NCBI GenBank assembly: GCA_027972325.1
Contig: JAPMOS010000281.1
Location: forward strand, 1 to 35,291
Length of the DNA: 35,291 nucleotides
Direction of reading: 5' to 3'
Source: Paratrimastix pyriformis
Lineage: Eukaryota; Preaxostyla; Paratrimastigidae
Shown here: in pieces, positions 10,476 through 18,857 of the stretch
Numbering within the stretch: position 1 is the stretch's first letter
Layout of the letters: each line of letters starts with the position of its first letter
Translations under genes and position numbers: made by a program
Notes under the pieces: generated by a model
The model's input: the letters and a program-made list of their open reading frames with translations, nothing else
Databases searched by the model: none
What the model was told of the DNA's origin: nothing

Positions 10476-12080
10476 TGGTGCTCACGCAACTGCTGGGCAG
10501 GGTGGCAGACCAACAAGGGTGCGGCGTGATGCTCCGTGAAGAGATAGCCCTGCTGCAAAAGTTGTGGACGACGAGTGAGCCGCTGCTGGACAACCCCGGG
10601 AAGTGGGTCAGACTGCACGCGAAGGAGAAGATGCCGGGGGTGGTGTCGGGGATGTTGAGGATCTTGCACAAGAAGGGGTTGGCCATCGTGAGGGATGGGG
10701 AAGTATTGAAAAAGGAAGCGGAATGGGGAATGCCGACAACACTGGAGGAGCTGGCAGAGCCATGCAAAATCACCAAGCGGCACAGGCAGACACTCATGAA
10801 GAGGGGCATCAGGAGTGTGGCTGACCTGATTGTGGGCGGTAGGTTTCAGTGGAAGGGCACGATGCCGCAGTACGTGGAGGCCATCAAGGAGCGGGTGTGT
10901 GTGTGGGGAAACAAAGTGGAGACGGAATATGTTAAGTTGGCGAGGAGGATCCGAGAGGAAGAAGTGGCAGAAAGAGATCGAAAGAGGGCAAGGACGGAAC
11001 AGGAAAAGGAGGAGAGCCGAGAGAGGGCGGGACGGGATACGGGCAAGAGAGAGGAGGATGGTGGGAAGGATCACGGGATCCCAGACCCGGAGAGGAAGAT
11101 GAGACAAGCCAAGCTGATGGTGGGGCAAGGAGGAAAGCTGGTGGTCGTGGCGAAGAACAGGAAACGCCGAAGCGGGGAGCCGGGGTGTGAGGCCGCCAAG
11201 AAAGGGAAGCCCGACGAGCAAGGGGATGGCGAAACGGAGAGGATGCATGTTGAAGCCAGCGACAAGAAGAGGGGGGCGGAGAGGCACCTGGACCAAAATG
11301 GGGAAAGCAAGAAGAGCCGGATGAAAGCGGGCGAGTGGGACGAGGCAATGTGGAGGCGATGGGAGGCACTGAGGGCGGAGTGTGAGGAGGTGGAGGTGCG
11401 GGTGGAGGAGCCCGAGCTGAAGTGGCGGACTTTTTACACAGATGGTAGCGCGACCAAGAAGAAGAAGGACCGGCGAGCGGCATTGGCGGTGGTGGAGCGG
11501 CTGTCCAATGGGGCACTGGCTGTGCGGGTCGGGAGAAGGTGCACGGGAAAAGGGCAAACAAACAATGAGGCAGAGCTGGAAGCCATCCTGGAAGCCATCA
11601 GGGTGGGACAGGATGCAAACGTGGAGGTGCGCACGGACAGTAAGGTGGCAAAGGGATGGGTGGAGAGGCTGATGAAGGACGACTGGACACCGACGGACCT
11701 GATCGAGTCGAAGGCCGAGGGCCTCCTCCGAAGGGGACAGCGAATTCTGAAGGAGCACAGGGGGGGTGTCCGGCTGGTGTGGGTGAAGGGGCACCAGGAG
11801 ACAGGGGCATCGCTGGATGCGGAGGGGAACAGATTGGCAGACAAGATTGCCGGGCAAAGCATCAAACAGGACATAGGCAAGGTGCAACAGGAACGGACCT
11901 GGGGTTTTCGGTTGGTTCACCAATGCGACGGGGAGGAGGTGGAGGGAGACTTTCGCACAAGCCTCCAGTCCTTCAGCCGCCGCGGACGCATCTCCAGGGC
12001 GGCCCGGAAATGCAAGAACGCACTGGTGGTCATCAATGCTCAGACGGGAAATGGTGGAATAAATACGCAGACCATGCGAG
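10439..12080 (+). pseudogene. LINE ORF2 part 3: thumb/linker and RNase H
   Basis: The first half is an extended helical region continuing the thumb, then a very charged linker (Lys/Glu/Arg repeats, 10930-11340) likely to form coiled coil. RNase H follows: FYTDGSAT (about 11435), TNNEAELEAIL (about 11560), VRTDSKVAKGW (about 11630) and VKGHQETG with GNRLADKIA (about 11790-11845). This gives the full D-E-D-D active site with the conserved His. In LINEs this domain clears the RNA strand after first-strand synthesis. The frame is open for more than 500 codons, the longest unbroken stretch of ORF2. It ends where the reading passes to another frame around 12000-12090. Confidence 0.85.
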
Positions 12081-12086
12081 CGCGAA

Positions 12087-12690
12087 ATGTCGGGCAGACT
12101 GGCCATGATGGCAATCTTGCAGCGTTACATCACGGCCAACATCAGATTCTACATCAATGGTGAAGGGGATGGGAAATGTTGGTGTGGGGCGAGAGACTAT
12201 ACGAACCATTTGGTTTTTGAATGCCCGGCTATGATGGGCAGTGTCGCTGAAAGGTGGAGTGGTGCCAATGCGATCAAACTGATCGCGTGGCTGGACAAGG
12301 GGGAAGGAGCAGAAGATGCAGAACAATTGCTCCAAGAAAAATGGGTGGAGCCTATGGGTCAAAGTGTGCAGGTGAGAGGTAAGCAAATAGCGATGGACAG
12401 ACTCTGGGAGCTCATCGAGCGATCGCGGGGGCGCTGGTACCGCGCCCGAACCTGGGACAGCTTCTGGGAAATGTTCACCACAGAAGTGGCGAACCTCTGC
12501 GATCGATATGTGGATGGGATGAGTACGGAGATGGCAGAAGGGCAGACCCACAAGAGCACCCTGCGAAACCAGTGGACGACCCCCCACGTGTCCTCTCTGC
12601 TCAGACAAGCAGGCAGTTTGACAACGATGGCATTCTCGCATCCTGGGAATGCCGATTTGAGCTTCCCTGAATTCAGAACGCCCAGCAAGG
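12087..12690 (+). pseudogene. LINE ORF2 part 4: zinc knuckle and helical region
   Basis: The sequence CWCGARDYTNHLVFEC gives C-x-C-x7-H-x4-C at about 12178-12225, the classic RT-associated zinc finger found after RNase H in I- and R1-like LINEs, and thought to help bind template RNA or target DNA. It is preceded by a helix (LQRYITANIRFYI) typical of this position. A helical stretch rich in Trp and Arg follows (WELIERSRGRWYRAR). This frame runs without interruption into the C-terminal domain. Confidence 0.8.
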
Positions 12691-13210
12691 ATGACTGGTT
12701 TTTGGGTGGAAGACTGGATGGCTACGGGTTGTTTAAGGAGAATCGCGACCTCCTCATCTTTGCCAACCCTGAATACAACCCACAGGAGGAGATGGACCGG
12801 TTATTTACGGCAATTGGCGATTGGGCGGAGAGCCCAATTGGTAGAGCTGGGAAGAGAGCCTTCCGATGTATCGCGATAGTCCCGTACGGAGTGGGCAAGC
12901 CAAACCGGACGCGGCCGGTGCAGGGAATGAAGGCGCAGCATGGAGTCGGTTTGGCGCTGAGGGGGGACATGCGACTGAAGGAGCTGTTTATCATTGAGGA
13001 AGGGGGCTTCAGCTTCTGGCTGCCGAGCTTCTGGCGGACGGGGAGAAAGGTGCGGGGAAGGCCCCGTTTGACGTGGGCATTCTGCTCTTCGAGAACCAGC
13101 GGGCCCGAGAGAGATTCCCGATGGACCCAGCCCCCTTGTGGGCATTGGAGAACATGTTGCGAAAGGAGGCGGGAGCGCGAAGAGTGGAGGCTGACCCCCA
13201 TCCACCCTGA
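12690..13210 (+). pseudogene. LINE C-terminal PCIF1/adenine-methyltransferase-like domain
   Basis: After the zinc knuckle the protein continues with DDWFLGGRLDGYGLF, then LLIFANPEYNPQEEMDRLF, then FRCIAIVPYGVGKPN and ELFIIEEGGFSFWLP. A final piece in another frame reads FDVGILLFENQRARERF and ends at the stop at 13208-13210. The order 'FG-like strand, N-P-P-F/Y, helix, hydrophobic strand ending in P, late hydrophobic strand ending with N' recalls the PCIF1/CAPAM cap-adenosine N6-methyltransferase fold and related phage-type adenine methylases. The catalytic NPPF is NPEY here, so activity is doubtful. One frameshift lies near 13030. It could instead be an unrelated domain with a chance NPxY; moderate-to-low confidence. 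Confidence 0.45.
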
Positions 13211-13236
13211 CCGAAGCAACCGTCAGTGGGCGGGGT

Positions 13237-13246
13237 GGTGGCCCTT
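13237..13246. repeat. Left target-site duplication of retroposon C (GGTGGCCCTT)
   Basis: GGTGGCCCTT at this place is repeated exactly at 14714-14723, directly after the (CA)n tail. It lies 27 bp after the LINE stop codon. Confidence 0.85.
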
Positions 13247-14713
13247 TGCCCCCCCCGGCATTGGCGTCCTTTTGAATTCAAATCCGAGCGTCCCGTTGGA
13301 TGGAAATCTGCTCGGAAAATGACGATCTTGATGGAGACGTCAGCAACTTCGTCATGATGCATGCCGAAATTAAACGCAATGATGATCCGTTTCTGCGCTT
13401 CCTGAACCGCGACATCTCTGAAAAGCATCTCCGCTATACGGATCTGGACAGCGATTTCAAGGTGCTTACGCAAAAGATGCTTCCTGAGCTTGCGAAATTG
13501 TTTGGGTACATCACTGTTCACAAGCAGCGGGTCGTCTCCAGAGCATTGCTGAAGACGATCGTTGAAATGCTCGGCAGCCTCGAGCGAGAAATGCTCGTTT
13601 CGTCTATGACTGACTTCTTTTATCAAGTGCTTGGCTCTGTCACGTGGCATGCTGGACAATCGGACTTGAGAGTATCTCATCGGAATCGTCCGAGGAGCTC
13701 CCAATGAGTATGCGTTTTGGTGGTCCCGCAGCCTCTTCCAACCGCTCTTTGAAACCGTCTGATTCGTCACGTCACACAACCTCAATGAGTGGGTGTCGGC
13801 CGACATCATGTATCACCACCCCGTCAATTGGGTGGAGGTCCGCCACACCCTCGCAGCCCTCCTTCTCCGAAGTCGCTCTCGGGCTCCAAGAAAGGACGGG
13901 CTGCCAACCCCTTGAGGTCACCACTGTGCACCCCTGCGGTCCCGGCCCCTTCGGGAACCCGTTTGCACATCAACCGGCGGCGCCCACCGCCCCATCCACC
14001 CCGGTTCCTGACCCAGTGGTCGCCAAGCCGCCTGCGAGCTCCCGCACCCCAGCCCCAGCCTCGGCGAAGGGGGGTGAGCCCGGAGGCAAGAAGTCGATCG
14101 CCCCTGCAGTGGGTGCCCCTGCCCCTGCTGTGGGTGCCCCTGCCCCTGCTGTCCCTGTTGTTGTGACCCCCTTGTCTGTGTCTGCTGTGAATGTGCCTGG
14201 CCCTGCCATGGCTGACACCAAGGCGCCTGATCCCGCTGCCGTGGCGCCGGCTGCTTCCGCTGCTGTTCGCAAGATTGGTGCCGCCGACCTGGTCCCCAGC
14301 CGGGGGGATCATGATGTGGGGAAGGAGCCAGTGTGGGGACGGTGGATCAGGGGACCATCCAAGTTGAGCTACCGGTCATTCCGGTGCTGGTGGATGGGCA
14401 GTAGCCCCCCCTCAGGCTGGCGCGAGGAGTGCTTCTCGTATTAACTTTCGTGTTCTTTTTTCTGTTCTTCGGTCCCCCCGCCCCCTCACTCGGTGTCATG
14501 TCCTTTGTTCCATTTTGTATGCGAGTTGATGTTTCCTTGCGAGTTTCCAGTCTCTCTCTTCCTCCCGATGCCCCCTGTGCACCTTCCCCTGGAGGGAGCG
14601 CTGGGGTGCATTTTACCCGCCGGCTTCGGCCGGACCAACGGTTTTCATTCACTATTTCAGTTCGATTATGTCGTGCTGTTTAGGTGATTGAATAGTATAA
14701 CACACACACACAC
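13247..14713 (+). mobile_element. Retroposon C: single-ORF non-LTR-like element, older member of the A/B family
   Basis: The element starts with TGCCCCCCCCGGCATTGG and ends with a CCGGC-TTCG-GCCGG hairpin (14620-14633) and (CA)7. It is bounded by exact 10-bp duplications. Its length, about 1467 bp, matches copies A and B. Its architecture also matches: a C-run start, a short leader, one ORF with a helical head and a Pro/Ala-rich middle, then the hairpin and tail. The protein is only distantly similar to A/B, so it belongs to an older branch. It inserted just downstream of the LINE coding end. Confidence 0.8.
13300..14444 (+). pseudogene. ORF of retroposon C, frame-shifted homologue of the A/B protein
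   Basis: The first 120 or so residues (from MEICSENDDLDGDVSNF) align by eye with copies A/B: NDDLD, then DDPFLRFL, then a helix ending PELAKLFGYI, then the basic stretch KQRVVSRALLK. The A/B counterparts are NDDLD, EDPFLCFI, PEFGKLFGYL and KRIPSTKLLQ. The first frame stops at 13707, and the remainder continues in the frame opening at 13644: Ser-rich, then NPFAHQPAAPTAP, a Pro/Ala/Val repeat zone, and an end with GRWIRGPSK recalling GWWIRQQ in A/B. So one frameshift lies near 13640-13700. The product is of unknown function; it is not related in any way I can see to the neighbouring LINE proteins. Confidence 0.65.
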
Positions 14714-14723
14714 GGTGGCCCTT
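14714..14723. repeat. Right target-site duplication of retroposon C
   Basis: Exact copy of GGTGGCCCTT at 13237-13246, immediately after the (CA)n tail. Confidence 0.85.
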
Positions 14724-14896
14724 GTCCGACCAAGATGAGCCTTGTCCGCCAACGGTTGGCCGGCGCCAACCCGCACCGCCCAGCGTGAGACAGTGTGCCG
14801 GTTCACTCCCAATTCGGCTGCCACTGAGGTGCGGGTGCGCCCCTGCTGCACAAAAACCGCGACTCGGGCTCGATCGAGGGCAGAAAGTCGAGGCAT
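14724..14896 (-). pseudogene. Tc1/mariner-type transposase N-terminal helix-turn-helix fragment
   Basis: Reading minus from the Met codon at 14896-14894: LSALDRARVAVFVQQG, then TRTSVAAELGVNRHTVSRW, then a GQPLADKAHLGRTRAT linker. This matches the paired helix-turn-helix start of Tc1/mariner/IS630 transposases ('...eiA..lgvsr.TVsrw...G....d..r.GRPRaT'), which binds the terminal inverted repeats. The catalytic DDE part is absent. Past the retroposon C insertion the antisense reading continues for a few plausible residues (TTPPTD) and then becomes unrecognisable near the LINE stop codon. So this is a small remnant of a cut-and-paste transposon, split by retroposon C. Confidence 0.6.
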
Positions 14897-15059
14897 GAAA
14901 AAAATCAATCCTGTGCTCGGTGTGGGAAGGCGTTTGGGGGGATGTGGATGGCAGACCTGAGGCACAGCGGAGCACTGAGCATAATGCAAGGGGCCCCCGG
15001 AGCCCGGGACCCCTCTTGCCCGGGGAACCAAAAAATTATGGGTGGCTAGTTTATTGTTG
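14897..15059. other. Non-coding stretch upstream of the mariner-like fragment
   Basis: No gene is seen. It holds GC-rich palindromic pieces (GGGGCCCCCGGAGCCCGGGACCCC, TTGCCCGGGGAACC split by short spacers) and may contain the worn terminal repeat of the mariner-like element. Confidence 0.3.
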
Positions 15060-15122
15060 GACATACTGTATGTTACCCGCGGGCTTCGGCCCGATAACGG
15101 ACTCGGCGTAAGCCGGGAAGTA

Positions 15123-15154
<32 letters not shown>
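15060..15154 (+). mobile_element. Solo retroposon tail D: hairpin plus (CA)n
   Basis: GTTACCCGC precedes a CGGGC-TTCG-GCCCG hairpin at 15080-15093, then a 30-base spacer and a (CA)n run at 15124-15154. The order matches the 3' ends of copies A, B and C (GTTACCC, UUCG hairpin, spacer, CA tail). No ORF and no target-site duplication was found, so it is either a 5'-truncated copy or the 3' end of the LINE itself. The tail abuts and interrupts the gag-like ORF to the right. Confidence 0.55.
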
Positions 15155-15156
<2 letters not shown>

Positions 15157-15159
15157 CCG

Positions 15160-16063
15160 CGACTTCCAGCAATGCTGGAAGCAAGATCCGGCGCATCAAC
15201 ATAAGATCGGCCCACTGGGCCTCGAGGAGGGAAGCAACCTCCGGCGCGCCCAGCGGGGTCTTCCGGAGGGCAGGTGGGTCCAGACCCATCTTCTCAGGTT
15301 CGGCCAATGGGTGCCGATAATCGAAGCCCAGGGCAGGATACTTCTTCAAAAGAGCTTGAAGAATACCCTTGGCCAAGGGAGCTCTTGTCAGAGCCTCCCT
15401 GCCTCTTCCCACCCAGAGCCGAACGCTCTCGGGTACTTCGCCCTGCGCCGCCGGGGCAAAAAGATCTGCTGGAAGGTCATCCTCCGAAGACACGGATTTC
15501 TCCGCATCCTCTTCAGGTTCTTCCGGCTCTCCACAGTCTGGTACCCCGCTCGCAGAAGGAGCCGAGGCTATCGGACCGGGTACAGTGAGTGCGTGTGCAT
15601 GTGATTGATGACACAGACCTCGTTGAAAAGGTGGCATTGCAGCCGCAATGATAGCGAGCGCCTCCTTGGACGGCACCGAAAAAGGGGCCGCACTTGAAGA
15701 AGAAACCAAACTGCCACTTGGGGCCGCACCCAACCCAGAAGAGGCCACAGCACCAGAAGGAGTCGAAGCACCCAGAGAGGCGGGCGCCGAAGCAGGAGCA
15801 GCAGCACCTAACTCCTCCCCAGAGCCTGAAGACCCCGCAGCCTCGCCAGCCACAGGCGCTTGCCCTTGAGGCGCAGGCCCCGAAGGGGCCAAAGATGCAG
15901 CCGACTCGTCCAGCTCCATGGGCTCCGCAGCTGACGCACCAGGTGCACCCGGCTTCTTGAGGGCAGCCTTCTTGTGCGTGCGCTGCTTCTTTTCTGCCCC
16001 TTTCTCGAGGGCAGCCAGGAGGTGGTCGTCGGCGGCCGTAGACACAGACAGTGGTGTAGACAT
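15160..16063 (-). pseudogene. Gag-like ORF of a DIRS-type fossil (cut by tail D)
   Basis: The minus-strand frame begins MSTPLSVSTAADDHLLAAL, followed by a Lys-rich stretch (EKKQRTHKKAALKK), a long Ala/Pro/Ser-rich acidic middle, and a better-structured end (LLKKYPALGFDYRHPLAEP, SLLEAQWADLMLMRRILLPALLE). The CA tail at 15124-15154 interrupts it. A low-complexity head and a helical end fit a retroelement Gag. Assignment to DIRS comes from the neighbouring minus-strand tyrosine-recombinase elements and is inference. It is a fossil. Confidence 0.4.
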
Positions 16064-16142
16064 GAAAGTGTGCGAAAACCGCAAAGAAAGCGGGAGTAGC
16101 GAGCCCTATGCCGGGGGGATATTATCAAAATTTTAATTATCT

Positions 16143-16603
16143 TTAAAGATGCGGTTTTGGTGTAAACACGAGAGCAAACTCCATCATTACCTTCCTGGGT
16201 GAGGAAGGAGAAAAAGGGGCGGAGCGAAAGGGGGGGCTGGAGGTCCGACATAGGAAGGACCTCGTCGGAAAGCCAGCAAGCGTCGCCTTGAAGAGCGTTG
16301 TCGTGATGATGTCCGGCTGGAATTCAGTCGCCACAGCCACAATAGGCCTCACAGTAGCATGAAACTTCTGGCCAAGTTCCTCAACCCTTGTGAACTGCTC
16401 GGCCGTCGGACGATCGAATAGAATTGAGAATTCGGGGAAAGACCCCTCCACCGCGGCGCCCGCAAAAGACGCCTGAATTTCAGCATAGGATAGAGGATTC
16501 CCATCAGGGAATGAGTCGACAGCCGAAGTCGAGGCAGGATAGGTGCTATATCTCCTTGTTCTTCATGATAAACACCACACAATGCAGAAAAGTCACAAGT
16601 CAA
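16143..16603 (-). pseudogene. Gag-like fragment of a DIRS-type fossil
   Basis: The better part reads EGSFPEFSILFDRPTAEQF, then RVEELGQKFHATVRPIVAV and DIITTTLFKATLAGFPTRS, a plausible folded helical protein with no catalytic motif. It lies upstream (minus-strand sense) of the gag-like ORF ending at 15160, and its edge coincides with one arm of the 35-bp inverted repeat. I do not recognise it beyond that; it is broken. Confidence 0.3.
16513..16547 (+). repeat. 35-bp inverted repeat, left arm
   Basis: GAGTCGACAGCCGAAGTCGA and the following 15 bases are the exact reverse complement of 17266-17300. The 788-bp unit so bounded is typical of DIRS inverted termini or an internal complementary region. 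Confidence 0.85.
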
Positions 16604-17736
16604 ACCCAGGTGAAAGCACTTGGAAACATCTCAAAAAAAGTGTCCTGGGTGGAGAACCGGTCAGGATGGACATGGGTCGACCGGTGGTCGATAGGGTTGG
16701 TTCGACCGAAAAAAACCAATCCTAAAATTAAAATCGTATGGTCACGACGGGCAGCGTGTCCAATACGCGTCCATAAATCACAACAAAAATCGGAGAGAGA
16801 GGTCAAAGGGAGCCAAGAACATCGGGCGAAAAGAAAAAATTTAACACGCATCGGAAGGGGTGAGATTCGGGGTTAACGGCCCGAGATTTGGCAAATCTCC
16901 GATCTCCGAAAACCGTTAAGGTAATTGCGGGCCAACGGTCCATGATCGAACCGTGAAGTGACCCCGATTTGGGCTCCGGAAGGGGTCCCAAGAGAGGGTA
17001 AAAAAGCACGGATGTCGAAATCACAACAGAGCAAAAGTTGAAAAAATGAGATCTGAAATTTCCCGCCCAATTCCAGTACTTAAGGGGGCGCCCCGGACCA
17101 GCACAGTGCCTTCGTTTTGGAGTGGTGTTCTCCGTACGAGTCGCGGCAGAGGCGGCCGGTTGAAATGGCGTACGAACCCCGTCAGTAGCAGCAGGATGGG
17201 TGCGGGTGGGTCCAGCGCTCAAGGGAGAAGCAGAAAAATTAAAAACAGCAGACAAGAGGGAGGGTAGCACCTATCCTGCCTCGACTTCGGCTGTCGACTC
17301 ACTATCCATCGTAAGACTCAGGATAGCAGCCGACAGCCTCCGTCTTCGGCAGTCTAGGTGCTATCACATGCAGAGAGAGAGTCGTGGGAGAAAAGCAAAA
17401 ACAGAAAACCCACAGCAGCGCAGCATCTAGTCGGCTGGCCGCAGACAAAAAGGAAAAAATGAAAATTCCCAGAAAGGCATGCCAAAACCAGCATCTAGTC
17501 GGCCGGCGGCAGCAGGAGAAACACAGAAAACATAAAACAGACAAATGAGGCCCGGCGCGGCGCGGCAACTCAAAAGCACTCGCCGGCGGGCAGGCTGGAC
17601 GAATCCGCCTCGAGCTCGTCGTTCTCGTCGTCATCAGACGGCCTGGCCCAGAGAGCGCTCCGGCGGCGGCGGCGCGGAGCAGAAGGCGCCCTGCTCGAGC
17701 GGCGGCGAGCAGGCGCAGCAGGCGTGCTCGTGGCAT
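16604..17736. other. Non-coding stretch between DIRS-type inverted repeats
   Basis: No protein with recognisable motifs on either strand. It contains one arm of the 35-bp inverted repeat, a second short echo of it (AGGTGCTATCAC near 17355), and a direct repeat of CAGCATCTAGTCGGC at 17421 and 17490. It is best read as terminal or untranslated DNA of DIRS-type elements. Confidence 0.4.
17266..17300 (-). repeat. 35-bp inverted repeat, right arm
   Basis: Perfect reverse complement of 16513-16547; the flanking bases do not pair, so the arm ends are sharp. Confidence 0.85.
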
Positions 17737-17777
17737 GCGAGGAATCATCGAGACTCTTCTTCTTCCCAAACCCCCAG
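17737..17777 (+). repeat. 41-bp inverted repeat, left arm
   Basis: GCGAGGAATCATCGAGACTC and the next 21 bases are the exact reverse complement of 18689-18729, bounding a 993-bp unit that contains an Arg-Gly-rich gag-like ORF. The inner part (17765-17788, starting CCCAAACCCCCAGG) is also directly repeated at 18775-18798. Inverted plus direct copies of the same end sequence are what DIRS termini and internal complementary regions look like. Confidence 0.85.
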
Positions 17778-18162
17778 GAAAATAGACATCACGTCAGGCA
17801 ACGCAAAAAGCGGCACTGACCACAAATAGAAAGAAATTCCATGTCAACTGACACGGATAGTGTACCCTGCCCTTGCGTAAGCACATCCAAGGGGCCGGGC
17901 ACCACTCCGGAAGGTGTGGTCAGGCCCAGACGCATCCCAAAGAAAGAATGTAGATAGAAGAAAGACGAGAGAGACAAACAAAAGAGGCTTTCAAAGATTG
18001 ATCAAACATCGGCACAATAAAATTCAACTTCTCCTCCCCATGAGCCGCCGAAGCTCACCCCGGTAAGCATGTGTCTGCGGAGGGTCACGCAAAAAATCAG
18101 GGAAAAATACAGAGGGGGCGAAGCCTCAGAAAAAGACCCCCGGGGGACGAAGCGCCTTCCAT
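17778..18162. other. Non-coding stretch with a DIRS-end-like sequence
   Basis: No gene seen. It includes GCAAAAAGCGGCACTGACCACAAAT (17802 on, given here in part), close to a sequence at 21353-21378 next to the 5' edge of the first DIRS element. Confidence 0.35.
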
Positions 18163-18660
18163 TCACTTCTTCCCCCCCTCCGCAGCAGACTCCTCAGCGG
18201 AGCTCTTGCCACGGGCAGAAGAGGCGGCCGAAAAGAACTTGCGGCCGCCACGGCCACGGCCACGGCCACGGCCACGAGTAGCACCCCGAGACCATCCTCG
18301 AACCGCGCCTCGAACAGCAGAGCCTCCGCGTCCGCGCGACGAGACCCAGTGTCCACTGCGGCCGCGGTGGGTGTTGGAAACGACCACCCTCGACCCATCT
18401 TCCAGAGTGAAGAGGCGCGTAGCGGCCTTGGGGTGATCGTAGCCCTGCTTGGTCAGACGCCGGTTGGCGTTCCTTGCCCGGGTCCAGCGCGAGGGCTGTG
18501 TGCGGGCGAGTGTGGTGTTGTGACAGAGGGGGGGAAAGGTAACATGACCTGCCTCCCCTCCCCACCCTTTGCTCCTCAAAATGGCAGGAAGAGCAAAGGT
18601 GGTGTCGGCAGGCTCAGGAGGTGGTGAGGCAGTGGGGCTGTAAGCCATGTGGTGCTCCAC
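18163..18660 (-). pseudogene. Arg-Gly-rich gag-like C-terminus of a DIRS-type fossil
   Basis: The 165-aa minus-strand frame ends in an RNA-binding-like tail: SRGRGGSAVRGAVRGW, then ATRGRGRGRGRGGRKFF. The repeat is encoded by a CCACGG hexamer array at about 18248-18276. The N-terminal half is unremarkable (KQGYDHPKAATRLFTLEDGS). RG-rich ends are seen in DIRS Gag proteins, including the second DIRS element of this window (27990-28343). It lies inside the 41-bp inverted-repeat pair. Broken or a fragment. Confidence 0.45.
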
Positions 18661-18688
18661 GCCACCAGGGAGGCGGGTGGGAGTATTT

Positions 18689-18729
18689 CTGGGGGTTTGG
18701 GAAGAAGAAGAGTCTCGATGATTCCTCGC
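18689..18729 (-). repeat. 41-bp inverted repeat, right arm
   Basis: Exact reverse complement of 17737-17777. It lies between the RG-rich gag-like ORF and the end of the first DIRS element. Confidence 0.85.
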
Positions 18730-18774
18730 TTCAGCCTCGGAGCCTCGGCGAACGAGTAATCAATCTCGACGACC

Positions 18775-18798
18775 CCCAAACCCCCAGGAAAATAGACA
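18775..18798 (+). repeat. 24-bp direct repeat of 17765-17788
   Basis: CCCAAACCCCCAGGAAAATA plus four bases occurs identically at 17765-17788, so the end sequence occurs in both orientations, as expected for DIRS termini and internal complementary regions. Confidence 0.8.
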
Positions 18799-18857
18799 GC
18801 ATGCCAAAGGAATCACACTGCCTCCCAACTCGTGCCTGCCAAAAGGGGGGGAACCCC

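Larger units (their letters stand above)
5920..13246 (+). mobile_element. Non-LTR retrotransposon (LINE) with APE-type endonuclease, RT, RNase H and extra enzyme domains
   Basis: A single plus-strand element with the domain order USP-like protease (ORF1), AP-like endonuclease, reverse transcriptase, charged linker, RNase H, C-x-C-x7-H-x4-C zinc knuckle and a methyltransferase-like C-terminus. The presence of both APE and RNase H places it among the I/R1/Tad/RandI-like side of the LINEs, but I cannot name the clade. The sense strand is strongly G- and A-rich. The reading frame changes roughly eight to ten times, mostly in G-rich or low-complexity stretches, so this copy is dead unless some shifts are assembly errors. 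The 5' boundary lies somewhere in 5900-5960, against AT-rich DNA; no target-site duplication was found. The coding part ends at 13210. What follows is a retroposon insertion, so the 3' end is not settled. Confidence 0.85.

Noticed and set aside
10352-12106. 584-aa minus-strand frame rich in Leu, Pro and His
   Set aside because: It lies exactly opposite the RT thumb and RNase H; composition is that of a shadow frame.
15124-15154. (CA)n run as a plain microsatellite
   Set aside because: Its position after a conserved hairpin, as in three other elements, makes a retroposon tail the better reading.
17302-17769. 155-aa minus-strand frame with Leu/Arg/Phe-rich segments
   Set aside because: No conserved pattern; it crosses an inverted-repeat arm and looks like non-coding element DNA.
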